Assembly: GCA_035299065.1 (NCBI GenBank)
Contig: DATGXI010000038.1
Location: 47,494-111,493, forward strand
Origin: DASPJQ01 sp035299065
GTDB lineage: Bacteria > Bacteroidota > Bacteroidia > Flavobacteriales_D > UBA2798
Direction: 5' to 3'
DNA: 64,000 bases
Shown: positions 51,240 through 59,565 of the stretch, one piece after another
Numbering within the stretch: position 1 is the first letter of the stretch
How the letters are laid out: the number at the start of each line of letters is the position of its first letter
Translations under genes and position numbers: made by a program
The notes under the pieces: model-generated
The model's input: the letters and a program-made list of their open reading frames with translations, nothing else
The model's database searches: none
Told to the model about the DNA's origin: nothing

Positions 51240-52603
51240 CCCTGCAACTCCTTTCGTATTGGCTCTACCAACTTATCAATGTCACCGGCTCCAAGTGTTA
51301 CCACTATGTCGGCTTTGCGTGATTTTACGTAGGTTGGAATTTCTTCCCTTGTTTTAATACTTTTATTTTTATTGTGTACTTTATCCAATAACATTTGTGA
51401 TGTTACCCCTTCAATGGGTAGTTCACGGGCCGGGTAAATTTCCATTAACACCACTTCATCCAACAAGTCCAGGCTTTTTGCAAAATCATCGGCAAAATCG
51501 CGTGTGCGGGTAAACAAGTGCGGTTGAAATACGCCCAGCACTTTTTTACCGGGATACATTTCCTTTACACTTGAAATACATGCGCTCAATTCAGCCGGGT
51601 GATGCGCATAATCATCAATAAACACAAGGTTATTTTCTTTAATAACATAATCAAACCTGCGTTTAGCACCCTTATATGTTTTTATTCCTTCCTTTATTTT
51701 TTCTATGTCCAGTTTTTCGTGTAATGAAACAGCAAAAGCGGCTGTTGCATTTTCTACGTTGTGACGACCCGGCAATCCAACGCCTATATTATTTATCAGC
51801 GAAGAAGGTGTTTTCAAATCAAATGTATATTCACCATTGGTGATTTTGATGTTGTGCGCATAATAGTCGGCTTCCTTCTCAAAACCATACGTAAAGGCAT
51901 TTTTTGCGTTGCTAACAGGTAGTCCATACCTGTAAAATAAAATGCCAGTTGATTTTACCTGCAGGGCAAATTCATTGTATGACTTCACCATTTCTTTTTC
52001 ATCACCATAAATGTCCAGGTGATCAGGATCCATTGATGTAATGACAGCTACATCAGGAAAAAGCCTCAAAAAAGAACGATCATATTCATCGGCCTCTATC
52101 ACCGTTTGTGTTGCGTTTTCAGCCAGCAATAAATTGGTATTATAGTTACCTGAAATACCTCCCAGGAAAGCATTCACTTTATTTCCGGCATGTTTCAATA
52201 TATGCGCCACCAAGGTTGATGTAGTTGTTTTACCATGGGTACCCGCCACTGCAATGCTATTGGCGTTTTTTGTTATTTCGCCCAGCACTTCAGAACGCTT
52301 AAGGAGCTTAAATCCTTTTTCAAGCAGATAATTGTACTGTTTATGACCTTTTGGTATAGCAGGTGTGTATATAACTAAAATATCATCATTTACTTTTCCG
52401 GCTACCAGCTCAGCAGGCATTAACTCAATTGAATCCTCAAAATGAATATTTATTCCTTCTGACTGTAATTTATCTGTGAGTGTGGTTGAAGTTTTATCAT
52501 AACCTGAAACTGAACAGCCAAAGTGATTAAAATAGCGTGCCAGGGCACTCATGCCAATGCCTCCGATGCCTAATAAATACACTATTTTTACGTTGTTCAT
52601 CAT
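51236..52603 (-). CDS. murC: MurC, UDP-MurNAc:L-alanine ligase
   Basis: 455 residues. 'LLGIGGIGMSALARYFN' is the UDP-binding loop, 'VAGTHGKTTTSTLVA' (about 119-133) the ATP site, and 'DDYAHHPAELSACI' the C-terminal-domain motif. It adds L-Ala, the first residue of the stem peptide. An MM start is possible; the second Met sits at the last base of the murG stop. It overlaps murG and ftsQ by 4 nt each. Confidence 0.97.
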   Translation of the reverse strand: MMNNVKIVYLLGIGGIGMSALARYFNHFGCSVSGYDKTSTTLTDKLQSEGINIHFEDSIELMPAELVAGKVNDDILVIYTPAIPKGHKQYNYLLEKGFKLLKRSEVLGEITKNANSIAVAGTHGKTTTSTLVAHILKHAGNKVNAFLGGISGNYNTNLLLAENATQTVIEADEYDRSFLRLFPDVAVITSMDPDHLDIYGDEKEMVKSYNEFALQVKSTGILFYRYGLPVSNAKNAFTYGFEKEADYYAHNIKITNGEYTFDLKTPSSLINNIGVGLPGRHNVENATAAFAVSLHEKLDIEKIKEGIKTYKGAKRRFDYVIKENNLVFIDDYAHHPAELSACISSVKEMYPGKKVLGVFQPHLFTRTRDFADDFAKSLDLLDEVVLMEIYPARELPIEGVTSQMLLDKVHNKNKSIKTREEIPTYVKSRKADIVVTLGAGDIDKLVEPIRKELQG

Positions 52604-53697
52604 TTCACCAATTGTTCAATTACACCAACAATTGCGTTGGTGGCATTGGATAGTCCTAATTTTGTAATATTTATTGTCAATTGCTCCTGCTTTTCTTTGT
52701 TGTTCATGATTTCGTCCATAGTGGTTCCCAGTTTTTCAACTGCATCCACATCTTTTACCAAAACGGCTGCTCCATGGTTCACCAATGCCATTGCATTTTT
52801 GGTTTGATGATCCTCTGCCACATTTGGCGATGGTATGAGTACCACCGGCTTTTGCACCAAACACAATTCTGATATGGCTATGGCCCCTGCACGTGAAATC
52901 ACAACATCGGCCATGGCATATGCCAGGTCCATTTTCGAAATGAAATCATATACTTTTATATTCGTCAACTTATTCTCTTCAACATGCTTTTTTGCTTCTT
53001 CAAAAAACGGCTTGCCTGTTTGCCAAATAACCTGGTAATTGCTGTTCCATTCAGCTGCAAATTTCTTTACTGCGTGATTTATGGTTCTTGCTCCTAAACT
53101 TCCACCCACTATTAAAATTGTAGGCTGTTGTTCATTCAATACAAAAAATTCAGCTGCACGTGGTTTCTTTCCCTGTAATTTTACAACCTCGCTTCTTACC
53201 GGATTTCCTGTCAAAACTATTTTTTCCTTCGGAAAGAATTTTTCCAATCCATCAAACGCCACACATATTTTATTAACCCGCTTTGAAAGTATTTTATTCG
53301 TCAAACCCGGAAAAGAATTTTGCTCCTGTATAACAGTTGGTATTCCTTTTTTTGCCGCAACACGCAACATGGGGCCTGAGGCGTAACCACCGGTTCCAAT
53401 CACGATATCGGGTTTAAATGCTTTCAAAATTCTTTTTGCTTTTAATGTGCTGCCAATTATTTTAAACGGAACAGCTAAATTTTTCAATGTCAGCTTCCGT
53501 TGTATTCCACTTATGTTTAATCCTTCAATTTTATAGCCTGCTGCGGGTACTTTTTCCATCTCCATTCTACCCATTGCACCAACAAACAAAATATCGATAT
53601 CAGGATATTTTTCTTTCAATGCATTGGCAATAGCCACTGCCGGAAAAATATGTCCGCCAGTACCACCACCACTTATAATTACTTTACGCAACGGCAT
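52600..53697 (-). CDS. murG: MurG, lipid II synthase
   Basis: 365 residues, GT-B glycosyltransferase. 'ISGGGTGGHIFPAVAIANAL' (9-28) is the first glycine-rich loop, 'VQEQNSFPGLTNKILSK' follows, and 'SRAGAIAISEL' binds the UDP-GlcNAc. It transfers GlcNAc from UDP-GlcNAc to lipid I on the inner face of the membrane. It overlaps ftsW by 14 nt and murC by 4. Confidence 0.97.
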   Translation of the reverse strand: MPLRKVIISGGGTGGHIFPAVAIANALKEKYPDIDILFVGAMGRMEMEKVPAAGYKIEGLNISGIQRKLTLKNLAVPFKIIGSTLKAKRILKAFKPDIVIGTGGYASGPMLRVAAKKGIPTVIQEQNSFPGLTNKILSKRVNKICVAFDGLEKFFPKEKIVLTGNPVRSEVVKLQGKKPRAAEFFVLNEQQPTILIVGGSLGARTINHAVKKFAAEWNSNYQVIWQTGKPFFEEAKKHVEENKLTNIKVYDFISKMDLAYAMADVVISRAGAIAISELCLVQKPVVLIPSPNVAEDHQTKNAMALVNHGAAVLVKDVDAVEKLGTTMDEIMNNKEKQEQLTINITKLGLSNATNAIVGVIEQLVK

Positions 53698-54892
53698 AAC
53701 CCTCGGTATTTGTTTCGTTGGCCTTTTCCTCGGCCGAATTCTTTTTAGTTTGTTGTTTTTCTACTACTTCGCCTTCAATAGCTTTTGACACGCTTAATAT
53801 AATTCCAATTGATAAACATGTAAACCAGGTAGACGTTCCGCCCATTGATAATAAAGGCATATTTTGTCCTGTGACCGGAACCAATCCTGTGCACACCATC
53901 ATGTTGATGAAGGCCTGCAGCAATAAATGCAATCCCAGCCCCGAAACCATAAATGTTCCAAATACCTTTTCGCTTTTTGAGGCAATTCGTATAGCGCGGT
54001 AAAACAAAATAAGGTATAACATAACCAACATTATACCTCCAAACATTCCAAATTCTTCAATGAACGATGCGAAAATAAAATCGGCATAGGCTTGCGGTAA
54101 AATTGTTTTTAATGTACCATTACCAGGACCTACTCCTGTTAAACCTCCATGATAAATTGCTCCCTTGGCGTTATTGATCTGCCATGCTTCTGCGGGATTG
54201 CTTTCACTCCAGTTAAAGAAACGGTTAATCCATGTTTCAAGACGCGGTAATAGATCGGGAAATACCTTGGCCAATAACACAAGGAATAAAAATCCTGCTA
54301 TTGCAACAGCTACAATTAACCCCAGGTGTTTCATGCTTACCCTTCCAAAAAACATCATAATGAAACACAGCATAAATGTCATGGCTGCGGTTGAAAAGTT
54401 ACCGGGTAATATAAGTGCACATATAACAACTACAGGAATAAGTATGGGTAATACTCCTTTTTTAAAATCATGAATAAAGGGTTGATTAATGGCAAGCATT
54501 CGCGCAACATATACAATCAATACAAGCTTGGCAAAATCGGATGTTTGGAAATTAATATTTAAAATCGGAATAACCAACCAACGGTCGGCCGAGTTAATGG
54601 ACACACCCATAAACATGGTTAATACCAGCAATATTGCCGCAAGCCAAATGGCAAATTTTGACAATTTCGAGAAGTATGTAAATTTCATGTTATGGGCATA
54701 GTACATAAACAATATTCCCGTAACCAACATAAATACATGTTTGAATAAATAATCTTCGGTTGACACGTTTTTGTGCTGGGTTGACAAAATACTTGTAAAA
54801 CTGTATACCGATACCAATGACAACAAGCCGAGCAATATGGTAATCATCCATATTACACGGTCGCCTTTCAGATATGTAAATACTGTTTTCAC
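53684..54892 (-). CDS. ftsW: FtsW, septal SEDS glycosyltransferase
   Basis: 402 residues, about ten membrane helices, with SEDS motifs 'SSADRWLVIP'-like ('NSADRWLVIPILNINFQTSD') and 'NAKGAIYHGGLTGVGPGNG' and 'MVCTGLVPVTGQNMPLLSMGGTS' split by loops. FtsW polymerises septal glycan with FtsI. It starts with GTG (54890-54892) in a TAGTG overlap with the stop of the MurD-C-like gene, so its translation may depend on that gene. The last 35 residues are a charged cytoplasmic tail. Confidence 0.95.
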   Translation of the reverse strand: MKTVFTYLKGDRVIWMITILLGLLSLVSVYSFTSILSTQHKNVSTEDYLFKHVFMLVTGILFMYYAHNMKFTYFSKLSKFAIWLAAILLVLTMFMGVSINSADRWLVIPILNINFQTSDFAKLVLIVYVARMLAINQPFIHDFKKGVLPILIPVVVICALILPGNFSTAAMTFMLCFIMMFFGRVSMKHLGLIVAVAIAGFLFLVLLAKVFPDLLPRLETWINRFFNWSESNPAEAWQINNAKGAIYHGGLTGVGPGNGTLKTILPQAYADFIFASFIEEFGMFGGIMLVMLYLILFYRAIRIASKSEKVFGTFMVSGLGLHLLLQAFINMMVCTGLVPVTGQNMPLLSMGGTSTWFTCLSIGIILSVSKAIEGEVVEKQQTKKNSAEEKANETNTEGYAVA

Positions 54893-55404
54893 TATTTGTT
54901 TATGTATGGTCCAACCAAACTGTTAAAATATGTCCCACTCACTATAAAATCATCAAAATTTTCATTTGATGAACCGGGACTGAACAACAACGTTTCTCCG
55001 GGTTTAAGCCATGGTATCATTTGCAAAACAACTTCGTCCATTTTTTTTCCGTAAACGGCCCTGTCAACTAAGTTCAATACATCAAAACGCTTTGTAATAT
55101 CATTCTTGCCAAACATGCCAAGCGTCACAACCTTACGCCTGATTTCTGTTCCAAGAATATCGTTTAGCTTTTGTGCATCGGTATCACCCAAAATAAGGTG
55201 TACAGGGGTATTTATGATTGTAAGCGATTCCAGCGTACCTTCCAAATCGAGTGAACGGCTATCATTGATAACCGTGCAACCATTCAGGCTACCCAGGTTT
55301 TCATACCGGAAATCGATTCCTTCAAAAAAGTCAAGACTTCTTTGCCGGGTCTCTACCATTTTGTCGCGGTATGACTTTAATTTATTTTGCTTTTTTACGC
55401 TCAT
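54892..55404 (-). CDS. Stand-alone MurD C-terminal-domain-like protein
   Basis: 170 residues. From about residue 25 it aligns with the C-terminal domain of the adjacent MurD: 'DFFEGIDFRYENLGSLNG' to MurD 'DFQNVEHRLESVGVVHG', 'TVINDSRSLDL' to 'FINDSKATNV', 'VHLILGDTDA' to 'VVLILGGVDK' and 'LLFSPGSSNENFDDF' to 'LLSPACASFDLF'. The MurD N-terminal (UDP-binding) and central (ATP-binding GxxGKT) domains are absent, so it cannot be a ligase. The Lys of NDSKATN and the DKG motif are changed. It starts one base after the murD stop and overlaps ftsW by one base. I know of no named family for it. Confidence 0.82.
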   Translation of the reverse strand: MSVKKQNKLKSYRDKMVETRQRSLDFFEGIDFRYENLGSLNGCTVINDSRSLDLEGTLESLTIINTPVHLILGDTDAQKLNDILGTEIRRKVVTLGMFGKNDITKRFDVLNLVDRAVYGKKMDEVVLQMIPWLKPGETLLFSPGSSNENFDDFIVSGTYFNSLVGPYINK

Positions 55405-55405
55405 C

Positions 55406-56743
55406 TTACAAGGCCTTCACAGCACGCTTGAACTTTTGTCCGCGGTCTTCGTAATTTTCAAAAAGGTCAAAACTTGCGCAGGCAGGCGATAACAATACGG
55501 CCTGGTCCTTTTTTGCAAGGCGATAACCCAAAGCAACAGCTTCGTCAGCTGAACCTGCATCAACAATGGTTTCAACCAAGCCTTCAAAAGCTTTGTGAAT
55601 TTTTTTGTTGTCGGTACCCAGGCAAATAATTGCTGTTACTTTTTCTTTTACCAGGTCATTTAAAACCGAGTAATCATTGCCTTTATCAACTCCACCCAGG
55701 ATTAATACCACGGGTTTGTTTAAGCTCTCAAGTGCATACCATGTGCTGTTCACATTGGTTGCTTTTGAGTCATTGATAAATTCAATGCCGTGCACTACGC
55801 CAACTGATTCAAGGCGGTGCTCAACGTTTTGAAAATCGGATAGACTTTCGCGAATAAATTCTTTGCGAATGTCAAGAAGGCGTGCAGCTATTCCTGCAGC
55901 CATGCTGTTGTAAGCGTTATGCTTACCTTGTAATGCCAGGTCGTGAATGTACATAGAGAATTGGTTGTTGTTTAGGTTTATACTTAGTTGTTGTTGTTCT
56001 ATAAAAGCGACTCTGCCAGGAGCCGGTGTTAATGCAAAAGGATATTTTTTTGCAAGTATGTTATGCTTTGAAAGTTCCTGTAAGGTTATTGGATCTTCAT
56101 CACAATAAATAAATGCATCGGTTGATGTCTGGTTATTTGCTATCCTGAACTTGGAATCAGCATAATTTTCAATTTTATATTCATAACGGTCTAAATGATC
56201 AGGTGTAATATTTAATAAAATGGCTATGTCGGCTTTAAATGTGTTCATGTCATCCAACTGGAAACTGCTTAATTCAAGTACCCAGTAGTCGTAATTTTTT
56301 TCTGCAACCTGCAGGGCGAAGCTTTTGCCAACGTTTCCGCCAACCGCCACGTCCAAACCGGCCTTCTTTAAAATATGATATGTCAACAGTGTTGTTGTTG
56401 TTTTGCCGTTACTGCCGGTAATACAAATAAATTTACTGTTTGTATAACGGGCGCCAAATTCAATTTCAGAGATAACCGGAAGTTGCTTTTCCCTGATCTT
56501 TTTCATTACTTCAGTTTTTTCAGGTATGCCCGGACTTTTTATCACCTCTGTTGCATTAAGGATTTTTTCAAATGTGTGAGCCCCTTCTTCAAAATCAATT
56601 TTGTTTTCGTTTAAAATGTTTTTGTATTGGTCCTTAATTTTTCCATAGTCTGAAACAAACACGTCATATCCCTTGCGCTTAGCCAATACAGCCGCGCCTG
56701 CTCCGCTTTCTCCACCACCTAATATGACAATTCGTTTACTCAT
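55406..56743 (-). CDS. murD: MurD, UDP-MurNAc-L-Ala:D-glutamate ligase
   Basis: 445 residues, complete three-domain Mur ligase: 'VILGGGESGAGAAVLAKRKG' (UDP-MurNAc), 'CITGSNGKTTTTLLTYHIL' (ATP), and the C-terminal 'FINDSKATNVNSTWYAL' and 'LLSPACASFDLFENYEDRG' (D-Glu). It adds D-Glu as the second stem-peptide residue. A gap of 126 nt upstream separates it from mraY and holds an inverted-repeat element; downstream the next start follows after one base. Confidence 0.97.
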   Translation of the reverse strand: MSKRIVILGGGESGAGAAVLAKRKGYDVFVSDYGKIKDQYKNILNENKIDFEEGAHTFEKILNATEVIKSPGIPEKTEVMKKIREKQLPVISEIEFGARYTNSKFICITGSNGKTTTTLLTYHILKKAGLDVAVGGNVGKSFALQVAEKNYDYWVLELSSFQLDDMNTFKADIAILLNITPDHLDRYEYKIENYADSKFRIANNQTSTDAFIYCDEDPITLQELSKHNILAKKYPFALTPAPGRVAFIEQQQLSINLNNNQFSMYIHDLALQGKHNAYNSMAAGIAARLLDIRKEFIRESLSDFQNVEHRLESVGVVHGIEFINDSKATNVNSTWYALESLNKPVVLILGGVDKGNDYSVLNDLVKEKVTAIICLGTDNKKIHKAFEGLVETIVDAGSADEAVALGYRLAKKDQAVLLSPACASFDLFENYEDRGQKFKRAVKAL

Positions 56744-56759
56744 TTATTCTTTTTAATCT

Positions 56760-56864
56760 CGCGCAGATCTCGCTGATCCCGCAGATTTTTTTATTTTTTT
56801 GTGTCCCACAGATCTTTACGACCGCACAGAAGAATTTATCTGCGAAATTCGCGAGATCTGCGCG
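56760..56864. repeat. Inverted-repeat element in the mraY-murD gap
   Basis: CGCGCAGATCTCGC (56760-56773) and GCGAGATCTGCGCG (56851-56864) are perfect 14-bp arms, extended inward by a CAGAT/ATCTG unit with mismatches. Read from mraY it starts five bases after the stop and fills almost the whole 126-nt gap. The core is T-rich with no ORF. Confidence 0.8.
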
Positions 56865-56869
56865 CTATA

Positions 56870-58102
56870 CTACCGTAGTTTCAATGTTACAATACTAAAT
56901 ACCGCCAGCATAATTCCAACAATCCAAAACCTGGCTACTATTTTGGACTCGTGCATACCCTTCTTTTGGTAATGATGATGCAAGGGCGACATCAGGAAAA
57001 TTCTGCGTCCTTCACCGAATTTTCTTTTTGTGTATTTAAAATAACTCACCTGCATCATCACGCTTATGTTTTCAATTAAAAACACTCCGCACAAAATTGG
57101 AATCAATAATTCTTTACGTATACAAATTGCAAACACGGCAATGATTCCTCCCAGTGATAAACTTCCTGTATCACCCATAAAAACCTGTGCAGGATATGCG
57201 TTGTACCAAAGGAAACCAATACATGCCCCAACAAATGCACTAATAAATACAACTAATTCACCCGAATTTGGGATGTACATAATATTGAGGTAATCGGCAA
57301 ATTCACGGTTACCCGACAAGTACGCCAGAACAGCAAGGGCAATTCCTATAATGGCGCTTGTACCCGCTGCCAGTCCATCAATACCATCGGTAATGTTTGC
57401 ACCGTTTGATACCGCTGTTATAATGAAAATCACAATTGTAATGAAAATTAAAACCGTACCCCATCCGGTGTTTCCAAGTATCCATGAATAATCAAACTCA
57501 TTATTTTTTACAAATGGAATAGTTGTTTTCAACGATTTTGTTTCGCGCCATACATAGGCAGCATCATCGCATGGCAAATCTTCCTGGGTAGCAATTTCAT
57601 AATTTGATCCGGGGTCGGTAACCAATACTTTTTCCTTTATTGTTACCGTACTGTTGAAATACAACACACACCCTACTATCAATCCTACTCCAATTTGCCC
57701 GATTACTTTGAATTTTCCGGCCAACCCTTTTTTATTTTTCTTGAATACTTTAATATAATCGTCAAGGAACCCAATTAAACCTAACCAAAGTGTTACAATC
57801 AGCATTAAAATGATGTATACGTTTTGGAGTTTGGCAAATAATAAAGTTGGAATAACAATGGCTGCTATAATAATAAGCCCGCCCATTGTAGGCGTGCCCT
57901 GCTTTTCAATTTGTCCCTGCAACCCAAGGTCACGCACTGTTTCGCCCACCTGCTTGTAGCGCAGGTAATTTATGATGCGTTTACCCAGTACCGCTGAAAT
58001 GATCAACGACAATACAATTGCCATAGCTGCCCTGAACGAGATGTACTGAAATACGCCTGCTCCTGGAAACTCTTTGAAATAATCAAACAAATAATACAAC
58101 AT
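56870..58102 (-). CDS. mraY: MraY, phospho-MurNAc-pentapeptide translocase
   Basis: 410 residues, ten-helix PNPT family. 'GTPTMGG' (about 69-75), 'FLDDYIKV', 'NGANITDGIDGLAAG' and 'FMGDTGSLSLGG' are the catalytic Asp motifs and 'SPLHHHYQKKG' the His loop. It transfers phospho-MurNAc-pentapeptide to undecaprenyl phosphate to make lipid I. A loop of some 55 residues (about 155-210, 'VLVTDPGSNYEIATQEDLP') is longer than in E. coli MraY. It overlaps murE by one base. Confidence 0.97.
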   Translation of the reverse strand: MLYYLFDYFKEFPGAGVFQYISFRAAMAIVLSLIISAVLGKRIINYLRYKQVGETVRDLGLQGQIEKQGTPTMGGLIIIAAIVIPTLLFAKLQNVYIILMLIVTLWLGLIGFLDDYIKVFKKNKKGLAGKFKVIGQIGVGLIVGCVLYFNSTVTIKEKVLVTDPGSNYEIATQEDLPCDDAAYVWRETKSLKTTIPFVKNNEFDYSWILGNTGWGTVLIFITIVIFIITAVSNGANITDGIDGLAAGTSAIIGIALAVLAYLSGNREFADYLNIMYIPNSGELVVFISAFVGACIGFLWYNAYPAQVFMGDTGSLSLGGIIAVFAICIRKELLIPILCGVFLIENISVMMQVSYFKYTKRKFGEGRRIFLMSPLHHHYQKKGMHESKIVARFWIVGIMLAVFSIVTLKLR

Positions 58103-59565
58103 TATTCCTGGTGTGTTTTAAAAATTTCTTCTATTACTTTTTTATCGTCAAAAGGATGTTTTACTCCTTTTATTTCCTGGTATTTCTCATGGCCTTTTCC
58201 GGCAACCAAAACAATATCGCCCTGGTTTGCCAATGAAATTGCTGTTTTAATGGCTTGTGCCCTGTCAGCTATACTTAACACATTTTTTAACAAGCCACGC
58301 GGAACACCCACCATCATTTCGTTCAGTATTTCATTCGGGTCCTCGCTTCGTGGATTATCACTTGTCAAAACCACTTTATCACTTAGCTCAGTTGCCAGTG
58401 TTGCCATTACCGGCCGTTTGGTCCTGTCACGATCACCACCACATCCAACTACCGTTATAATTTTTTCACCATCGTTGCGTATATCGCGAATGGTTTGCAA
58501 CACGTTTTTTAATGCATCGGGCGTATGTGCATAATCAACAATGGCACGTACACCATTTCCACCCCTTACCACATCAAAACGCCCTTCTGCAGCCGATAAA
58601 TTGCTTAATGCCGTCAATACTTCCAGCTCATCGTTATGAAAATGTTTTGCCACAGCATAAGCGGCTGTCAAATTGTAAGCATTAAACATTCCCACCAGTT
58701 TTGTCCACACTTCTTTCCCGTTAAGGTTTAGCATTAGTCCGTTAAAATCGTTTTCCACAATTTTACATTTAATGTCGGCTGCGCTTTTTATACCGTAGGT
58801 ATACACTTTTGATTTTGTATGCAGCACCATGGTTTCTGAATGAAAATCGTCTCTGTTTACAAATGAAACTGCCGAGTCACTCAATTCATCAAAAAATCCT
58901 TTTTTTGCTTTTATATACGCCTCAAATGTTTTATGGTAATCCAAATGGTCATGTGTAATGTTACTGAACAAAGCAGCCGCATATTTTACACCTGCAATGC
59001 GTTTTTGGTCAACTGCATGTGAGCTCACTTCCATGAAACAATATTTACAACCTGCATCAACCATATCGGCCAACAATTTGTTCAAGCCTACCTGGTCAGG
59101 AGTTGTGTGTGTTGCTTCAATTATTTTATCATTAATCCTGTTAACTACGGTTGACAACAAGCCGCATTTATATCCCAAATCCCTGAACAAATTGTACATT
59201 AAGGTTACTGTAGTTGTTTTTCCATTAGTACCGGTAATGCCAATAACTTTTATTTTTTCTGAAGGATTATCATAATAGTTGGAAGCAATCAATCCAAGTG
59301 CATGTGCCGCATCGCCCACTTTTACAAACGAAACTTTGTCAGGCATGATCTCAGGAAGTTCTTCACATATTATAGCTGTTGCTCCAAGTTCAATGGCTTT
59401 ATTTATATAGGAATGGCCGTCAACCTGTGTGCCTTTTATGGCCACAAACAAGCCGTTTTTACGCACGTGCCTTGAGTCAGAAGTTATACCTTCAACAGCA
59501 AGGTTGGTTGTACCGTTTACTTCGGTAATGCGAACTCCGTATAATATGTCACTTAGCAATTTCAA
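58102..59565 (-). CDS. murE: MurE, UDP-MurNAc-tripeptide synthetase (probably meso-DAP adding)
   Basis: 487 residues from a TTG start (59563-59565), which overlaps the ftsI stop as TTGA and fits the usual 'MKLLSDILYG' beginning. ATP site 'GITGTNGKTTTVTLMY'; the third-residue motif reads 'TSDNPRSEDP', the DNPR form typical of enzymes that add meso-diaminopimelate rather than L-lysine. 'DYAHTPDAL' is the C-terminal motif. It overlaps mraY by one base. Confidence 0.96.
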   Translation of the reverse strand: MKLLSDILYGVRITEVNGTTNLAVEGITSDSRHVRKNGLFVAIKGTQVDGHSYINKAIELGATAIICEELPEIMPDKVSFVKVGDAAHALGLIASNYYDNPSEKIKVIGITGTNGKTTTVTLMYNLFRDLGYKCGLLSTVVNRINDKIIEATHTTPDQVGLNKLLADMVDAGCKYCFMEVSSHAVDQKRIAGVKYAAALFSNITHDHLDYHKTFEAYIKAKKGFFDELSDSAVSFVNRDDFHSETMVLHTKSKVYTYGIKSAADIKCKIVENDFNGLMLNLNGKEVWTKLVGMFNAYNLTAAYAVAKHFHNDELEVLTALSNLSAAEGRFDVVRGGNGVRAIVDYAHTPDALKNVLQTIRDIRNDGEKIITVVGCGGDRDRTKRPVMATLATELSDKVVLTSDNPRSEDPNEILNEMMVGVPRGLLKNVLSIADRAQAIKTAISLANQGDIVLVAGKGHEKYQEIKGVKHPFDDKKVIEEIFKTHQE

